Part shown: positions 18,467 to 28,502 of the stretch, in pieces
Numbering within the stretch: the first letter of the stretch is position 1
Layout: the number at the start of each line of letters is the position of its first letter
The notes under the pieces: model-generated
Databases searched by the model: none
What the model was told of the DNA's origin: nothing
Seen by the model: the letters and a program-made list of their open reading frames with translations, nothing else
Position numbers and translations under genes: made by a program
Assembly (NCBI RefSeq): GCF_000203935.1
Contig: NC_008577.1
Coordinates: 4,650,001 to 4,714,000 of the forward strand
Direction of reading: 5' to 3'
Source: Shewanella sp. ANA-3
GTDB lineage: Bacteria > Pseudomonadota > Gammaproteobacteria > Enterobacterales > Shewanellaceae
Length of the DNA stretch: 64,000 bases

Positions 18467-18728
18467 AGGACACTCGCTGCTATTGAACAAAAAGTGCCTT
18501 ATTTTACCCTTAGCTAGGCCATGCCTCTATAGCAAATGCCACATTTATCGCGATTGAAACCCAATAGAAACACAATTGGAGTACTCATAACGTACGGTAA
18601 ACTCAAGGAGATGCTGAAGCGTTAGAAAGTTTTTAGTGAAGATTGATAAATTATTGTTCATAAACTAAGCGAGTTTGTTATACTCGGGTCGCTAACGTGG
18701 ATCATTTAGTGGTTTCAAAGGAAGTATC

Positions 18729-19094
18729 ATGAAGGGGCGGTTAACACAGTTTTCACACATTTTGGGCTCGGTGACATTTAAGTCATCGATAATGTTGGCA
18801 TTTACCGCAGTGGTAGTCGCCTCCTTAGCCTTTGGCGTGGAAAAACTCACCGCAAGTAACGATACCTCAGCCTGCGCTTGCAGCAGCGATACTCGCTACA
18901 ACAACAGTTTACCTAGCAGCCATCCAAATAACCGCTGTGCCGAACAGGCACAAACCTTAAGCTGGAAGACTTGGCTCACTGGCAAAAATCGCTCTAGCCA
19001 GTTCCATTTTGTCGACTTGCTTGAATTACTCCATGGTCATCAAGACAAACCTATCGATGACCTGAAGCCTGCTAATTCACAACAGTCCTATTGA
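18729..19094 (+). CDS. Small membrane-anchored protein of unknown function
   Basis: A 121-residue protein whose ATG follows AAAGGAAG. One hydrophobic segment (about residues 17-38, SSIMLAFTAVVVASLAFGV) is followed by a polar tail with Cys residues in SACACSSD and NNRCAEQ. No family is recognised. Its stop overlaps the next gene's start (TGATG), so the two are translated together. It is convergent with dam. Confidence 0.6.
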   Translation: MKGRLTQFSHILGSVTFKSSIMLAFTAVVVASLAFGVEKLTASNDTSACACSSDTRYNNSLPSSHPNNRCAEQAQTLSWKTWLTGKNRSSQFHFVDLLELLHGHQDKPIDDLKPANSQQSY

Positions 19095-19279
19095 TGCTAA
19101 GCCGGATCTGGCAAGTCTTTCACAGTACGATAGCCGCCTTCTTTGGGGTGCAGTCAGATAGAAATCGTCAAAAAGACTTCCAGACCAACTCGCCATTACC
19201 GTACATTTTTATGGGGATAGTGCTAGCGATAGCCTTAGTCGCCAGCCTGATTCTGCTTGTTAGCCAAGTCGTTGGCTAA
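19094..19279 (+). CDS. DUF2970 family small membrane protein
   Basis: A 61-residue protein beginning MLSRIWQVFHSTIAAFFGVQSDRNRQKDF. This is the DUF2970 pattern: an amphipathic region, then AFFGVQS with a basic patch. A C-terminal transmembrane helix (about 39-59, FMGIVLAIALVASLILLV) follows. The function is unknown. The ATG at 19094 overlaps the previous stop; the adjacent TTG at 19091 is a less likely start. Confidence 0.7.
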   Translation: MLSRIWQVFHSTIAAFFGVQSDRNRQKDFQTNSPLPYIFMGIVLAIALVASLILLVSQVVG

Positions 19280-19303
19280 GTCACTCGATACTACAACTTA
19301 GTA

Positions 19304-20143
19304 TCAATCATCCTGCGGGTCATAATTCTCGTCGTACAACGCAATCAGCTCGTCGACTTTATTGCGACCACTGCCATTTTGACTAATGTTGCGTTGCACT
19401 TGGATCTTGGCAAGGTGGGCACCGCGATACAACTCACGTGTCAGCGGAATATCATGGTTACTGATCACAACAGGAATGCGCTGCTCTAAGGCCATATGCC
19501 GCGAGTAACGCGCCAGCAGCGCCTGATCATCCAAACTAAAACCCGCACCAACATAAGTGGTGAAACTCGCGGTGGTCGATAGCGGCGCATAGGGCGGATC
19601 GCAATAGATCACATCGCCAGTGCGGATTTGCTCGAAGGCTTTTTCATAGCCGATGCACTTAAACTCGGCGCGCTGCGCTTTCTTTGAAAATGCTAAGATT
19701 TCCTTCTCTGGGAAATAAGGCTTTTTGTAGGAGCCAAAAGGCACATTAAAGCCCCCTTTGCGGTTATAACGGCACAGACCATTAAAACCATGGCGATTCA
19801 AGTACAGAAAATAAACCGAGCGCAAAAAAGGATCGCGAGATTTATTAAAGTCTGTACGCACACGGTAGTAGGCATCCTTTTGATTCATCTCATCGACGAA
19901 TAGCTTCTTGGCCGCCGCAATGTACTCGGCAGGCCTTTCTTTCACTATGTTGTAGAGATTGATCAGATCTTGATTGATGTCGCAGAGTAAATAGCTGGGA
20001 TAGTCAGTATTTAAAAAGACTGAACCTGCGCCGACAAAGGGCTCAACTAAACGCTCACCTGTTGGTAAGTAGTTCGCGAGCTCATCCACCAATTTAAATT
20101 TTCCGCCGGCCCATTTCAGGAAGGCTCTATGTTTTTTGATCAT
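19304..20143 (-). CDS. dam: DNA adenine methylase (GATC)
   Basis: A 279-residue D12-class N6-adenine methyltransferase. The SAM-binding EPFVGAG motif is near residues 34-40 and the catalytic DPPY is at residues 182-185. It methylates adenine in GATC for mismatch repair strand choice and replication timing, which ties it to diaA in this window. It follows damX by 48 bp, as in enterobacteria (aroK-aroB-damX-dam). Confidence 0.95.
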   Translation of the reverse strand: MIKKHRAFLKWAGGKFKLVDELANYLPTGERLVEPFVGAGSVFLNTDYPSYLLCDINQDLINLYNIVKERPAEYIAAAKKLFVDEMNQKDAYYRVRTDFNKSRDPFLRSVYFLYLNRHGFNGLCRYNRKGGFNVPFGSYKKPYFPEKEILAFSKKAQRAEFKCIGYEKAFEQIRTGDVIYCDPPYAPLSTTASFTTYVGAGFSLDDQALLARYSRHMALEQRIPVVISNHDIPLTRELYRGAHLAKIQVQRNISQNGSGRNKVDELIALYDENYDPQDD

Positions 20144-20191
20144 TTAACTTGATGAATGCCGACAAAAATAAAGGCCATGATTGTACTCTGT

Positions 20192-21607
20192 TTATTCTGA
20201 AATTTCACCGCTTGAGCGCGTTTCTTGTAGTTGATAACCGCCGAGTTCTGCCCATTTTTTTATCAGGGGTTGGCTAAGATGATACTCTTTGACCAATTCT
20301 GCGGCCGCCTGCTGTGCCGATTGACTGTCGTTAAACTGCCCTACCAACACCACCCAAAACTGTTTGTACTTGGCAACTCGCACCTCTGGCACATTATGCA
20401 ATTTCTTAAGAAGTGACTGCACAGTTTCACGCTGAGAGACTGTGGCAATTTGGATGGCATAACCCGTTTTTGGCCGCACCGATACGGCTGATACAGGCGC
20501 AGGAGTTACATGCACCACCTGAGTAGCCGTGTCATCTTTCGCTTGCTCTGTAGGAGCTGGCGCAGGCTCTGCCTCATCAATCTCAGTGGCGCTACTGTCG
20601 CCCTTACTTGTCGCTTCATCGACAGGTGGTGCTATGCCTGTCTCTCCTTCCGCTTGAGGCTCCTCCCCATGGAACTTCGCCAATGGGTCCGCTTGCTCCA
20701 CCGCTTCCGCTAATAATGCCTGCGTTAACGACTCGGCTCGCTGCTTAAAATACGGCGCTAGTATCTGTTTGCCATGGGCAAGAAACTCTGCGGAATCCAC
20801 AGCAGGATAAGTCACCACCTCGGGAATTGGCTCACCGGAAAAGGGTTTAGCCAGACCAAGCCAAATAACTACAGCAATCAGCACACTAGCAAACCCAATG
20901 AGCGCGACTTTGTATTGTGTCCATACTGATTTCTTCTCACCCTGACCATGTAGAGCCAGCTCCAGTAAGGCAACCACCTCCTGAGGAGTGCCTGTTTGCT
21001 TCTCAAGCTGAGCACGCACTATGTCCCTTGGCGTAAATGGATTTTGGTCACTATATCGCAGCAAGGTTTGATACAGCGCCTCACGTTCAGGCAGGCTTAA
21101 GGGATCAATGCTGACCGGCAGGATTTGTCGTCTTAACGACTCAGGCAATTGGGGGAGTAAGTCGGCTAAAAATGCAGGCGGTACCGCTAAGGTCACGGCA
21201 ATACGCTGACCCGCACATTGCACTTGATTGAGTATGATGCACTCGGCCCACAATTCTTTAGAGAGTAAATGAGCGTCATCGATAATGATGTGCAGCGGCT
21301 TACTTTGTTTTGGCGCGACACGCAGTATGGTTTCAGCGAGGGAGATTTCGTCATCAAAAATCGGGGATGACACCAATTGCACTAAAATCTTGCGACGAAT
21401 TTCAGCATTGTCGGCGTGCATAGGACAGATGACTAACGCGGCATTCGACTCATCAAAATCTGTGGCTAACGCAGTCAGCAGTGTCGTCTTACCCGAGCCG
21501 TGGGCACCCACAAGCACCAGTAGCTGGTCGCTATAACTGGCCACATGATGCAATCTTTCTACGAGGGCTTCCTGTGAAGGAAGCAAGACTTGCCCCTGAA
21601 ACGTCAC
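20192..21607 (-). CDS. damX: DamX: AAA ATPase-like and SPOR-domain cell-division protein
   Basis: A 471-residue protein. An ExeA/AAA-type ATPase domain comes first, with Walker A GAHGSGKT at residues 34-41 and a Walker B-like LHIIIDDAH. A transmembrane helix (about 230-250, IGFASVLIAVVIWLGLA) and an acidic/Pro-rich linker follow. A C-terminal SPOR domain (about 385-465, YAIQIATVSQRETVQSLL) binds denuded glycan at the septum. The start is the GTG at 21607. Unlike E. coli DamX, the ATPase motifs appear intact. It lies 18 bp after aroB. Confidence 0.9.
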   Translation of the reverse strand: MTFQGQVLLPSQEALVERLHHVASYSDQLLVLVGAHGSGKTTLLTALATDFDESNAALVICPMHADNAEIRRKILVQLVSSPIFDDEISLAETILRVAPKQSKPLHIIIDDAHLLSKELWAECIILNQVQCAGQRIAVTLAVPPAFLADLLPQLPESLRRQILPVSIDPLSLPEREALYQTLLRYSDQNPFTPRDIVRAQLEKQTGTPQEVVALLELALHGQGEKKSVWTQYKVALIGFASVLIAVVIWLGLAKPFSGEPIPEVVTYPAVDSAEFLAHGKQILAPYFKQRAESLTQALLAEAVEQADPLAKFHGEEPQAEGETGIAPPVDEATSKGDSSATEIDEAEPAPAPTEQAKDDTATQVVHVTPAPVSAVSVRPKTGYAIQIATVSQRETVQSLLKKLHNVPEVRVAKYKQFWVVLVGQFNDSQSAQQAAAELVKEYHLSQPLIKKWAELGGYQLQETRSSGEISE

Positions 21608-21625
21608 TCATCCACCACACAAGGT

Positions 21626-22705
21626 TTATGCGCAGCAGATAACCTGTTCTAGGGTAGATTCCGGAACTTGGCTAAAGACATCAGCTCGACCAATGGCCGT
21701 CGGGAGTACCAGTCGGATCTGACCACCTAACACTTTCTTATCGCGACGCATGTGTTTAATAAAACTATCGAAATCCATAGATTCCGGCGCTGTTACTGGC
21801 AGATCGAAAGCATGGAACAATTGCACAATACGACGAACAATTGACTCATCAATCAATCCCATGGATTTAGCCGTTTGTGCAGCAAGGACTGTGCCAGCAG
21901 CAACCGCTTCACCATGCAACCAATTGCCATAACCCATCTCGGCCTCGATCGCATGACCAAAGGTATGCCCAAGGTTTAATAGCGCGCGGACGCCCTGCTC
22001 GGTCTCATCCTGACTCACGACATCGGCTTTAATCTCACAGCAGCGAGAAATCGCATAGACCAAAGCTTGAGTATCTAGGCTTTTCAATGCTTGAACATTG
22101 TTCTCAAGCCATTGAAAAAATTCAGCATCCCACATGATGCCATACTTAATGACTTCTGCCATCCCAGCGGCAAATTCACGCGCGGGCAAGGTCTGCAAGC
22201 ATTCAGTATCGATAATGACGATCTGTGGCTGGTAAAAAGCCCCGATCATATTTTTGCCAAGCGGATGATTAACGGCGGTTTTTCCGCCAACGGAAGAGTC
22301 TACTTGTGATAGTAGTGTGGTCGGAATTTGAATAAAATCGACGCCACGTTGGTAACAGGCAGCGGCAAAACCCGTCATGTCACCAATCACCCCGCCACCG
22401 AGGGCCACCAGCACTGAATCACGGCCATAATTGCGTTGCAGTAAAGCCGTAAAAATGGAATCTAAATGCGTTAAATCTTTGAATTGCTCGCCATCGGGAA
22501 GGATGACGCTGGTTACCTCACCAAACGAAGCCATCGTGTCTTGGATCTGCTTAAGATACAAGGGCGCGACAGTTTCATTGGTGACGATAAGGATACGTTT
22601 TTTCAGCAGGTAGCGAGACAGGGTCTCGCCATCACTCATCAAACTCTGGCCAATATAAATGGGATAACTACGTTCACCTAAATCAACCTGAATTTGTTTT
22701 GTCAT
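21626..22705 (-). CDS. aroB: 3-dehydroquinate synthase
   Basis: A 359-residue NAD- and metal-dependent enzyme. Signature regions include ALGGGVIGDMTGFAAACYQRG, PTTLLSQVDSSVGGKTAVN and LLNLGHTFGHAIE, the last supplying zinc ligands. It converts DAHP to 3-dehydroquinate, the second step of the shikimate pathway, and sits 5 bp after aroK. Confidence 0.97.
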   Translation of the reverse strand: MTKQIQVDLGERSYPIYIGQSLMSDGETLSRYLLKKRILIVTNETVAPLYLKQIQDTMASFGEVTSVILPDGEQFKDLTHLDSIFTALLQRNYGRDSVLVALGGGVIGDMTGFAAACYQRGVDFIQIPTTLLSQVDSSVGGKTAVNHPLGKNMIGAFYQPQIVIIDTECLQTLPAREFAAGMAEVIKYGIMWDAEFFQWLENNVQALKSLDTQALVYAISRCCEIKADVVSQDETEQGVRALLNLGHTFGHAIEAEMGYGNWLHGEAVAAGTVLAAQTAKSMGLIDESIVRRIVQLFHAFDLPVTAPESMDFDSFIKHMRRDKKVLGGQIRLVLPTAIGRADVFSQVPESTLEQVICCA

Positions 22706-22710
22706 TCTGC

Positions 22711-23226
22711 CTAGAAACCTAATTGCTCAATGATTTGATTCGCAACAACCTTTGCACTTTGATCGTCGGTCTTAACGATCACATCTGCAATTTCTTCGTA
22801 CAGAGGGTTACGGATTTCTGCGAGGTTTTCTAATACTTCTCGCGGATCATCTACTTGCAGTAATGGGCGACGCTTGTCTCTTTGAGTACGCGCAACCTGT
22901 TTGTCGATAGTGGTTTCGAGATACACCACGATACCGCGAGCAGATAAATGATTACGGATATCTTTGCTCTGAACTGAACCACCACCAGTGGCAAGGACAA
23001 TACCTTGTTTTTCAGACAGATCAGCAATAACCTGAGCTTCGCGACGGCGGAAACCTTCTTCGCCTTCAACGTCAAACACCCAAGCAATATCTGCGCCTGT
23101 ACGTTGCTCAATCTCTTGATCTGAATCGTGGAATTCTAAATGCAGCATTTGCGCCAGATGGCGACCAATTGTGCTTTTACCTGCGCCCATTGGGCCTACC
23201 AGAAAAATATTACGTTTTTCAGCCAT
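22711..23226 (-). CDS. aroK: Shikimate kinase I
   Basis: A 171-residue P-loop kinase with Walker A GPMGAGKS at residues 11-18, the shikimate-binding FHDSDQEIE region and the lid RDKRRPLL. It phosphorylates shikimate at the 3-hydroxyl. First gene of aroK-aroB-damX-dam, downstream of pilQ. Confidence 0.96.
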   Translation of the reverse strand: MAEKRNIFLVGPMGAGKSTIGRHLAQMLHLEFHDSDQEIEQRTGADIAWVFDVEGEEGFRRREAQVIADLSEKQGIVLATGGGSVQSKDIRNHLSARGIVVYLETTIDKQVARTQRDKRRPLLQVDDPREVLENLAEIRNPLYEEIADVIVKTDDQSAKVVANQIIEQLGF

Positions 23227-23400
23227 TTCTTGTACGTCTGAATCTTAATGAAAAGTATGCCTATGTCGACTCATGAACAAGCCGACCTACTGTATGTTAC
23301 CTTGCTCTAATGAGACTTGACCGAGGATTATCTCAGTTTCATGTCTAGTCTGGCAAGTGATGCACGCTATTTATGATAAGAATTGTATTTCAGACACAAT

Positions 23401-23425
23401 AAAGCCAGCAAGGAATGCTGGCTTT
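23401..23425 (-). terminator. Terminator after pilQ
   Basis: A perfect 10-bp stem, AAAGCCAGCA / TGCTGGCTTT, with loop AGGAA. On the minus strand it is followed by a short ATT-rich run. It separates pilMNOPQ from aroK. Confidence 0.7.
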
Positions 23426-23445
23426 ATTCGACTCGTAACAAACGA

Positions 23446-25500
23446 TTAGAGTTTCTCGTTCACAATCTTAGGCGTCACGAAAATCAACAGCTCTTGTCGC
23501 TCATTCTTGTCGGTAGTGTTACGGAATAAGAAGCCAACTAAAGGTATGTCACCCAGGATAGGCACCTTGCTCACGCGGCTGATCAAGTTCTGTTGATAGA
23601 TACCACCAAGCACAATGGTTTCCCCATTATCCACTAACACTTGCGTACCAATACGTTGAGTATCGATAGCGACTGCCGGACCAGTGGGAGTATCCACCGT
23701 TTTACCCTGAGAGTCTTGAGTGATTTCAAGATCCAGAATTACACGGTTATCAGGCGTAATTTGTGGTGTCACTCTTAATGACAATACAGCCTTCTTAAAG
23801 GTCACCGACGTGGCGCCGCTGGAAGTGGATTGCACATAAGGGATTTCCACACCCTGCTCGATATACGCCGCCTTTTGGTTAGAGGTGGTGATACGAGGGC
23901 TCGCGATAATCTCACCTTTGTTTTCCTGCTCAAGCGCACTCAGCTCTAAATCTAAAATAGTGCCATCGGCAAGCTTGGCCACATGGAAAGCAATGCTGGT
24001 TGGGTTAGTTACCGCCGCAGGTAAATTCACGTTCAAACGATTATCTAGAGATGGAACCACACCATTAGCAATGCTTCCAGCCCCTTCAAGCGTTCCTGAC
24101 GTCCCTTTACTTCCCTGTTGGTCAGTTACCCCCCAACGGATACCTAAATCTTCAGACACGTCGTCTTTTACCGTCACCATGCGAGATTCAATCAACACTT
24201 GGCGGATAGGAATATCGAGCACTTCGACCAAACGATGAATATTCTCGATGATTTCAGCGGTATCTTTCACTAACACGGTATTGGTACGCTCATCGACAGC
24301 CACAGATCCACGTGGTGACAATAAGCTAGAATCCGCCCCTTTGAGTAACTCGGCAATATCCGTCGCCTTGGCATAGTTGATTTGCAAATACTCAGAATAG
24401 AGTGGCGCCAGCTCTTTTACTTCCTGCTTATTCTTGAGGTTTTGGCTTTCGCGAATCGCCAACTCTTCACTTGGCGCCACCATCAGAATATTACCTTCGA
24501 TACGCTTATCGAGTCCTTTGGTTTGCAGGATCAAGTCCAATGCTTGGTCCCAAGGCACGTCATCGAGCCTTAAAGTAATATCGCCTTCAACCGTATCACT
24601 GGTAACTAAGTTGAAGTTGTTGTAGTCGGCAATAATCTGCAACACAGTACGGACCGAAATATTCTGGAAATTTAACGAAAGGGTTTTACCGTTATATTTC
24701 TTCACCTCTTTGGTCGCAGCAGCGCGCTCTACTTTGTTGATTGAGAGCCTAAAGAGATTGTCTTCCTGTTTGTAATTGAACTCATAATTGCCTGAGACAT
24801 CGACTAAAATCCGGGTCGTTAAATCGTCCTTAAAGGTTTCAAAATGCTTTACGGGTGTGGAGAAATCCTGCACATCCATCACATATAACAAGTCACTGTT
24901 AATATCTGTGTTGTAAAGCTGAACCTCAAGTTTGGCACCTATTTGTTCAACGTTAGCCGCAACTGAGCGATTATTTAAATAGACTAATAAATCACCACCG
25001 CCATTCGCGTTGCGACGGAAATCGATATTTTTAACGCTATTAACGAACGGATTATTACCCGCTTGTGAGCCTGCAACTTCATCGTTAATGGTTAAACGGT
25101 AAGAATTACCAACGACACTACCTTGATACGGTTTAACCTTAGATAAGCCCAACGTCACCATTAGGTGGGCATCTTGCTGCGTTGTCACTATGTCCTTCAC
25201 ACCGACTTGGTTAATCGGCAGGCGGTCCTTAGAAAGACCCGAAATACTGTCATCGAAGGTTAATACCAACTGAGCAGGAGAAGCATTAGAGTCAATTGTG
25301 GGCGCGCTAATCGCCTCCTCAAAAACTAACTCGACTTCTAATTGATGATCGACAAGAGCATGGTATTTGACATCCATCAACCTATTTGCCGCAAAACTCG
25401 ATGGCAAAAATCCAAATACTAATGCGATCCCAATAACAGACTTGGCTAAGCCTGAAGATAAAAACGATAACGGGATTTTTATCGCGGCAGAAGATTTCAT
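23446..25500 (-). CDS. pilQ: Type IV pilus secretin
   Basis: A 684-residue outer-membrane secretin. After a signal peptide (ending around SSFAA) there are two AMIN-type domains (about 40-250), an STN/N0 domain (ISVRTVLQIIADYNNFNLV, about 285), an N1 domain (about 365-430), and the secretin core with VPILGDIPLVGFLFR and an LLIFVTPKIV end. It forms the gated pore through which the pilus passes. Last gene of pilMNOPQ. Confidence 0.96.
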   Translation of the reverse strand: MKSSAAIKIPLSFLSSGLAKSVIGIALVFGFLPSSFAANRLMDVKYHALVDHQLEVELVFEEAISAPTIDSNASPAQLVLTFDDSISGLSKDRLPINQVGVKDIVTTQQDAHLMVTLGLSKVKPYQGSVVGNSYRLTINDEVAGSQAGNNPFVNSVKNIDFRRNANGGGDLLVYLNNRSVAANVEQIGAKLEVQLYNTDINSDLLYVMDVQDFSTPVKHFETFKDDLTTRILVDVSGNYEFNYKQEDNLFRLSINKVERAAATKEVKKYNGKTLSLNFQNISVRTVLQIIADYNNFNLVTSDTVEGDITLRLDDVPWDQALDLILQTKGLDKRIEGNILMVAPSEELAIRESQNLKNKQEVKELAPLYSEYLQINYAKATDIAELLKGADSSLLSPRGSVAVDERTNTVLVKDTAEIIENIHRLVEVLDIPIRQVLIESRMVTVKDDVSEDLGIRWGVTDQQGSKGTSGTLEGAGSIANGVVPSLDNRLNVNLPAAVTNPTSIAFHVAKLADGTILDLELSALEQENKGEIIASPRITTSNQKAAYIEQGVEIPYVQSTSSGATSVTFKKAVLSLRVTPQITPDNRVILDLEITQDSQGKTVDTPTGPAVAIDTQRIGTQVLVDNGETIVLGGIYQQNLISRVSKVPILGDIPLVGFLFRNTTDKNERQELLIFVTPKIVNEKL

Positions 25501-25521
25501 TATTCCCTCATCCTTCGCTTG

Positions 25522-26037
25522 TTATTTTCCAGAAAGTTCAATGTTGTTTGTGCGTTCAGACCAACAACCAGAACCATCGGGAATTAATTCTACAACTTCC
25601 ACATTCTGAGAAGTCACTTTCGCTATATGGCCATTAAACAATCCAAGATACTCACCTACGCCCATCCGATATACACTGCCATCATTGGTTTCAATAAGCG
25701 CCCAAATCGAATTACCTTCACTTAAAGTACCGCGCATTTTTAGATTGTCTAATGCATAGGTTTCTAAACGGCCTTTACGGCGTTTCAAATCCGGCTGTAA
25801 GCAGTTTTTGCTAGTATCAACCACTTCTTCCGTTAACTCTCGAGAAGGAGGGACAAAGGGGCTACGCATTAATTCGGCTTGATACGCAAAATGCTCAAAC
25901 TTAGGTGGCTCTTTTAAGGGTGGAATATGCGCCACATGCTGTGCCTTGGTAGTAGTAACAAATAGCTCTAAATCACTACGATCGCCAACACAACCCATTA
26001 AAAAAAGACTTAATGCTAACAGAGGTAAGAGTTTCAT
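25522..26037 (-). CDS. pilP: Type IV pilus lipoprotein
   Basis: A 171-residue lipoprotein with a lipobox at FLMGC (Cys16). The C-terminal beta domain (about 85-165, LKMRGTLSEGNSIWALIE and VGEYLG.FNGHIAKV) binds PilQ. It links the PilN/PilO inner-membrane complex to the secretin. Its start overlaps the pilO stop (TAATG). Confidence 0.95.
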   Translation of the reverse strand: MKLLPLLALSLFLMGCVGDRSDLELFVTTTKAQHVAHIPPLKEPPKFEHFAYQAELMRSPFVPPSRELTEEVVDTSKNCLQPDLKRRKGRLETYALDNLKMRGTLSEGNSIWALIETNDGSVYRMGVGEYLGLFNGHIAKVTSQNVEVVELIPDGSGCWSERTNNIELSGK

Positions 26038-26663
26038 TATTTCTTCCCCTTGTTATTGGCTGCATTTTCGGGAGGTAATTCAGCGCCCTCTTTAAAGCGA
26101 TAGGTTTTCGCCAGAATATCCATGGCCAGATTACCGCTCTCGTCGCGCTTAATCGTAAAATCGTGCAAGCTGACGATACGAGGCAGTTTAGCCACGCCGC
26201 TAACCATATTGCCTATTTGGTGATAATCGCCTGTGACCGACATTTTAATCGGGAACTCAATATAGAAATCCCGTTGAATCTCAGGTTCCCAATTTAAGCT
26301 ATTAATCCGTAATCCGGCGTCAGTGGCCACAAAGGTTAAGTCATCGAGCAGCCCTGGCATTTCATTTTCAGAGGGCAGCATTTTGAGTAACTCGGCAAAT
26401 TGCTCCTCCATCACAGCTAACTGTTCACGGTACAATTTAAGGTTAGCGGCAAGCTGATATTTAGTTTTAAAATCTTCTCTGAGCTGTTCTTCTTTTCGTT
26501 GCTCCGCGTTATACACATCGATAGCATCCGAAACCACGAGGAAATACCCCGCGGCAAATACGCAGAGTGCCAATAGCACAGCGAAAAACACTTTGACTTG
26601 ATTCGGCCAACCGCCGATGTTCTCAAAATCGATATCATTAAACTGACTTAGATCGAGTTTCAT
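26037..26663 (-). CDS. pilO: Type IV pilus alignment protein PilO
   Basis: A 208-residue bitopic protein with a transmembrane helix at about residues 24-45, a coiled-coil segment (about 55-95) and a ferredoxin-like periplasmic domain. It dimerises with PilN. It overlaps pilN by 4 bp and pilP by 1 bp. Confidence 0.94.
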   Translation of the reverse strand: MKLDLSQFNDIDFENIGGWPNQVKVFFAVLLALCVFAAGYFLVVSDAIDVYNAEQRKEEQLREDFKTKYQLAANLKLYREQLAVMEEQFAELLKMLPSENEMPGLLDDLTFVATDAGLRINSLNWEPEIQRDFYIEFPIKMSVTGDYHQIGNMVSGVAKLPRIVSLHDFTIKRDESGNLAMDILAKTYRFKEGAELPPENAANNKGKK

Positions 26664-27244
26664 TTACTCGCTCCTTTTGCCGTTTTAATAGGCTCATCAG
26701 CCATGGCACCTTTAATGCTCACTCTTAAGCTAAAGCGTTGTAATTGTCTTAGCTCATCATCTTGAGACACGATAGATTGCATATTGGGATCGGTTAACCA
26801 CTCGGACGCCTTCACCTTACGCATCATGTTCGCCACGTTGTTGTTCGATTCACTGCGGCCTTCAATCAGTAATAAACTGCCTTTTTTCTCTAAGCTAGAT
26901 AGATATATTCCGGGCGGCACGATACGCACCAGCTCATCTAATACGTGTGTCGGCAAATTACGGGATTGCTGAAGGTTCAAAATAATCTCGGTGCGACGCT
27001 CAATATCTTTCTTACGCTCGGTGATCTTTTTAATCTCGGCGATTTGTGCATCGAGTTGCTGAATTTCAGACTGCAAGTAAGCATTACGTCCGCGCTGTTC
27101 ATCGGTCATCATGTCGAGTAAAGATAGAGCCACATAGACTAAAATCGCTGAGCCTAAAAATACCGCGGCCAATATGCCAATATAATCGCGCTTCTGCTTT
27201 TCTCTCGCTTCTTCACGCCAAGGAAGCAGGTTTATGTTCGCCAT
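26660..27244 (-). CDS. pilN: Type IV pilus alignment protein PilN
   Basis: A 194-residue bitopic protein starting MANINLLPWREEAREKQKR. The cytoplasmic INLLPWR motif binds PilM. A transmembrane helix at about 23-43 is followed by a coiled coil and a periplasmic alpha/beta domain. The start was set at the ATG at 27244 because the INLLP motif is always near the N-terminus; the in-frame ATG at 27274 adds ten residues. It overlaps pilM by 13 bp. Confidence 0.95.
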   Translation of the reverse strand: MANINLLPWREEAREKQKRDYIGILAAVFLGSAILVYVALSLLDMMTDEQRGRNAYLQSEIQQLDAQIAEIKKITERKKDIERRTEIILNLQQSRNLPTHVLDELVRIVPPGIYLSSLEKKGSLLLIEGRSESNNNVANMMRKVKASEWLTDPNMQSIVSQDDELRQLQRFSLRVSIKGAMADEPIKTAKGASK

Positions 27245-28311
27245 TGACCGTAGCTCCTCAGCGCTAAACCACAAGCAACCATATATTTGCTAATGCTAGG
27301 TTGCAGTATATTTTTAACGGATTCATCTGCGTGCAGACACCCTTGGAAAGGATCGGCAATAATGGTGTGGACGCCTAACTCATTCGTTAATAAGTTAGCC
27401 ATGCCTTCCAGTTTAGATGTTCCACCGCATAATACGAGATAATCGACTTTATCTTTGCCGCTCGACGTACAATAAATTTGCAGCGTTCGCTTAATTTGTT
27501 GCAGTAATTGCGTTTGGAAGGGAGATAGCACTTCGAACATATAATTACGTGGCAAATCGCCTTCAATTTTGGCTTTCTCTGCTTGTTCGTAGGACATGCC
27601 ATAAAACGACAGAATCGACTGCGTAAATAACTCGCCACCAAAGGCCTGCTCACGAATAAAGGTCGTTTCACCCGACTCCACCACGCAGAAGGTCGTCATG
27701 TTGGCGCCAATATCGACCATGGCCACCGCCTTCTGACGAGCGCCTTCGGGTAACTGCCCTAGCACCAACTCAACGGCTCGGCCCAGAGCATAACCTTCCA
27801 CATCAACGACTTTGGTTTCGAGTTCTACTTCATCGAGCGCATCGACTCTAGCATCAATATTGTCAGTGCGGCACGCGCTCAGTAGCACATCAACCTTAGA
27901 AGGATCGGTGCTATTAACATTTAGAGTTTCAAAATCAATGCTAACTTCATCGAGGGAGTATGGGATAAGGTTATCGGCTTCAATCTCAATTTGCGCTTCC
28001 ATTTCCTCCTCGCTTAGCGAGGCATCCATGTAGATAACCTTAGTCATCACCGCAGAACCTGAGACCGCAACAGCTGCATATTTAACCGATTTAGGTAAAA
28101 TACGCTTAATCTGTTTGAGACATTCAACAACGGCATCGGCATCACGAATATCATGATCGTTAATAGCCCCCTTTTTTACGGGAACCGCTGCATGACTTAG
28201 TATTTTATATCCATCAGCAGTCTTACTCAGCAGAATAGCCTTTACTTCATGGGAACCAATATCAATCCCGACCATTTGCGGAGCCTGACGCTTCCATAAA
28301 TTTGAAAGCAT
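27232..28311 (-). CDS. pilM: Type IV pilus actin-like ATPase PilM
   Basis: A 359-residue FtsA/actin-fold cytoplasmic protein with phosphate-1 motif GIDIGSHEVKAILL, a MVDIGANMT phosphate-2 region and the adenosine-binding LCGGTSKLEGM. It nucleates the alignment subcomplex through PilN. First gene of pilMNOPQ and divergent from mrcA, a classic gammaproteobacterial arrangement. Confidence 0.96.
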   Translation of the reverse strand: MLSNLWKRQAPQMVGIDIGSHEVKAILLSKTADGYKILSHAAVPVKKGAINDHDIRDADAVVECLKQIKRILPKSVKYAAVAVSGSAVMTKVIYMDASLSEEEMEAQIEIEADNLIPYSLDEVSIDFETLNVNSTDPSKVDVLLSACRTDNIDARVDALDEVELETKVVDVEGYALGRAVELVLGQLPEGARQKAVAMVDIGANMTTFCVVESGETTFIREQAFGGELFTQSILSFYGMSYEQAEKAKIEGDLPRNYMFEVLSPFQTQLLQQIKRTLQIYCTSSGKDKVDYLVLCGGTSKLEGMANLLTNELGVHTIIADPFQGCLHADESVKNILQPSISKYMVACGLALRSYGQWRT

Positions 28312-28502
28312 AGTCCGTTGTCACTTTATTATTTGTATTCAGTAGTAAAAGAGATTAGCACAAAATCAACCCGTTATACGTATTTGTATAGAATGTTTCA
28401 AGATTTTACAAACGCTATTTTAGGGCCGTCACGTTTTTGCTTCACCCAAACGTGCGCGCCTTATATACTGTCGCACTTAACTGAACATTAGGATCAATTT
28501 AG

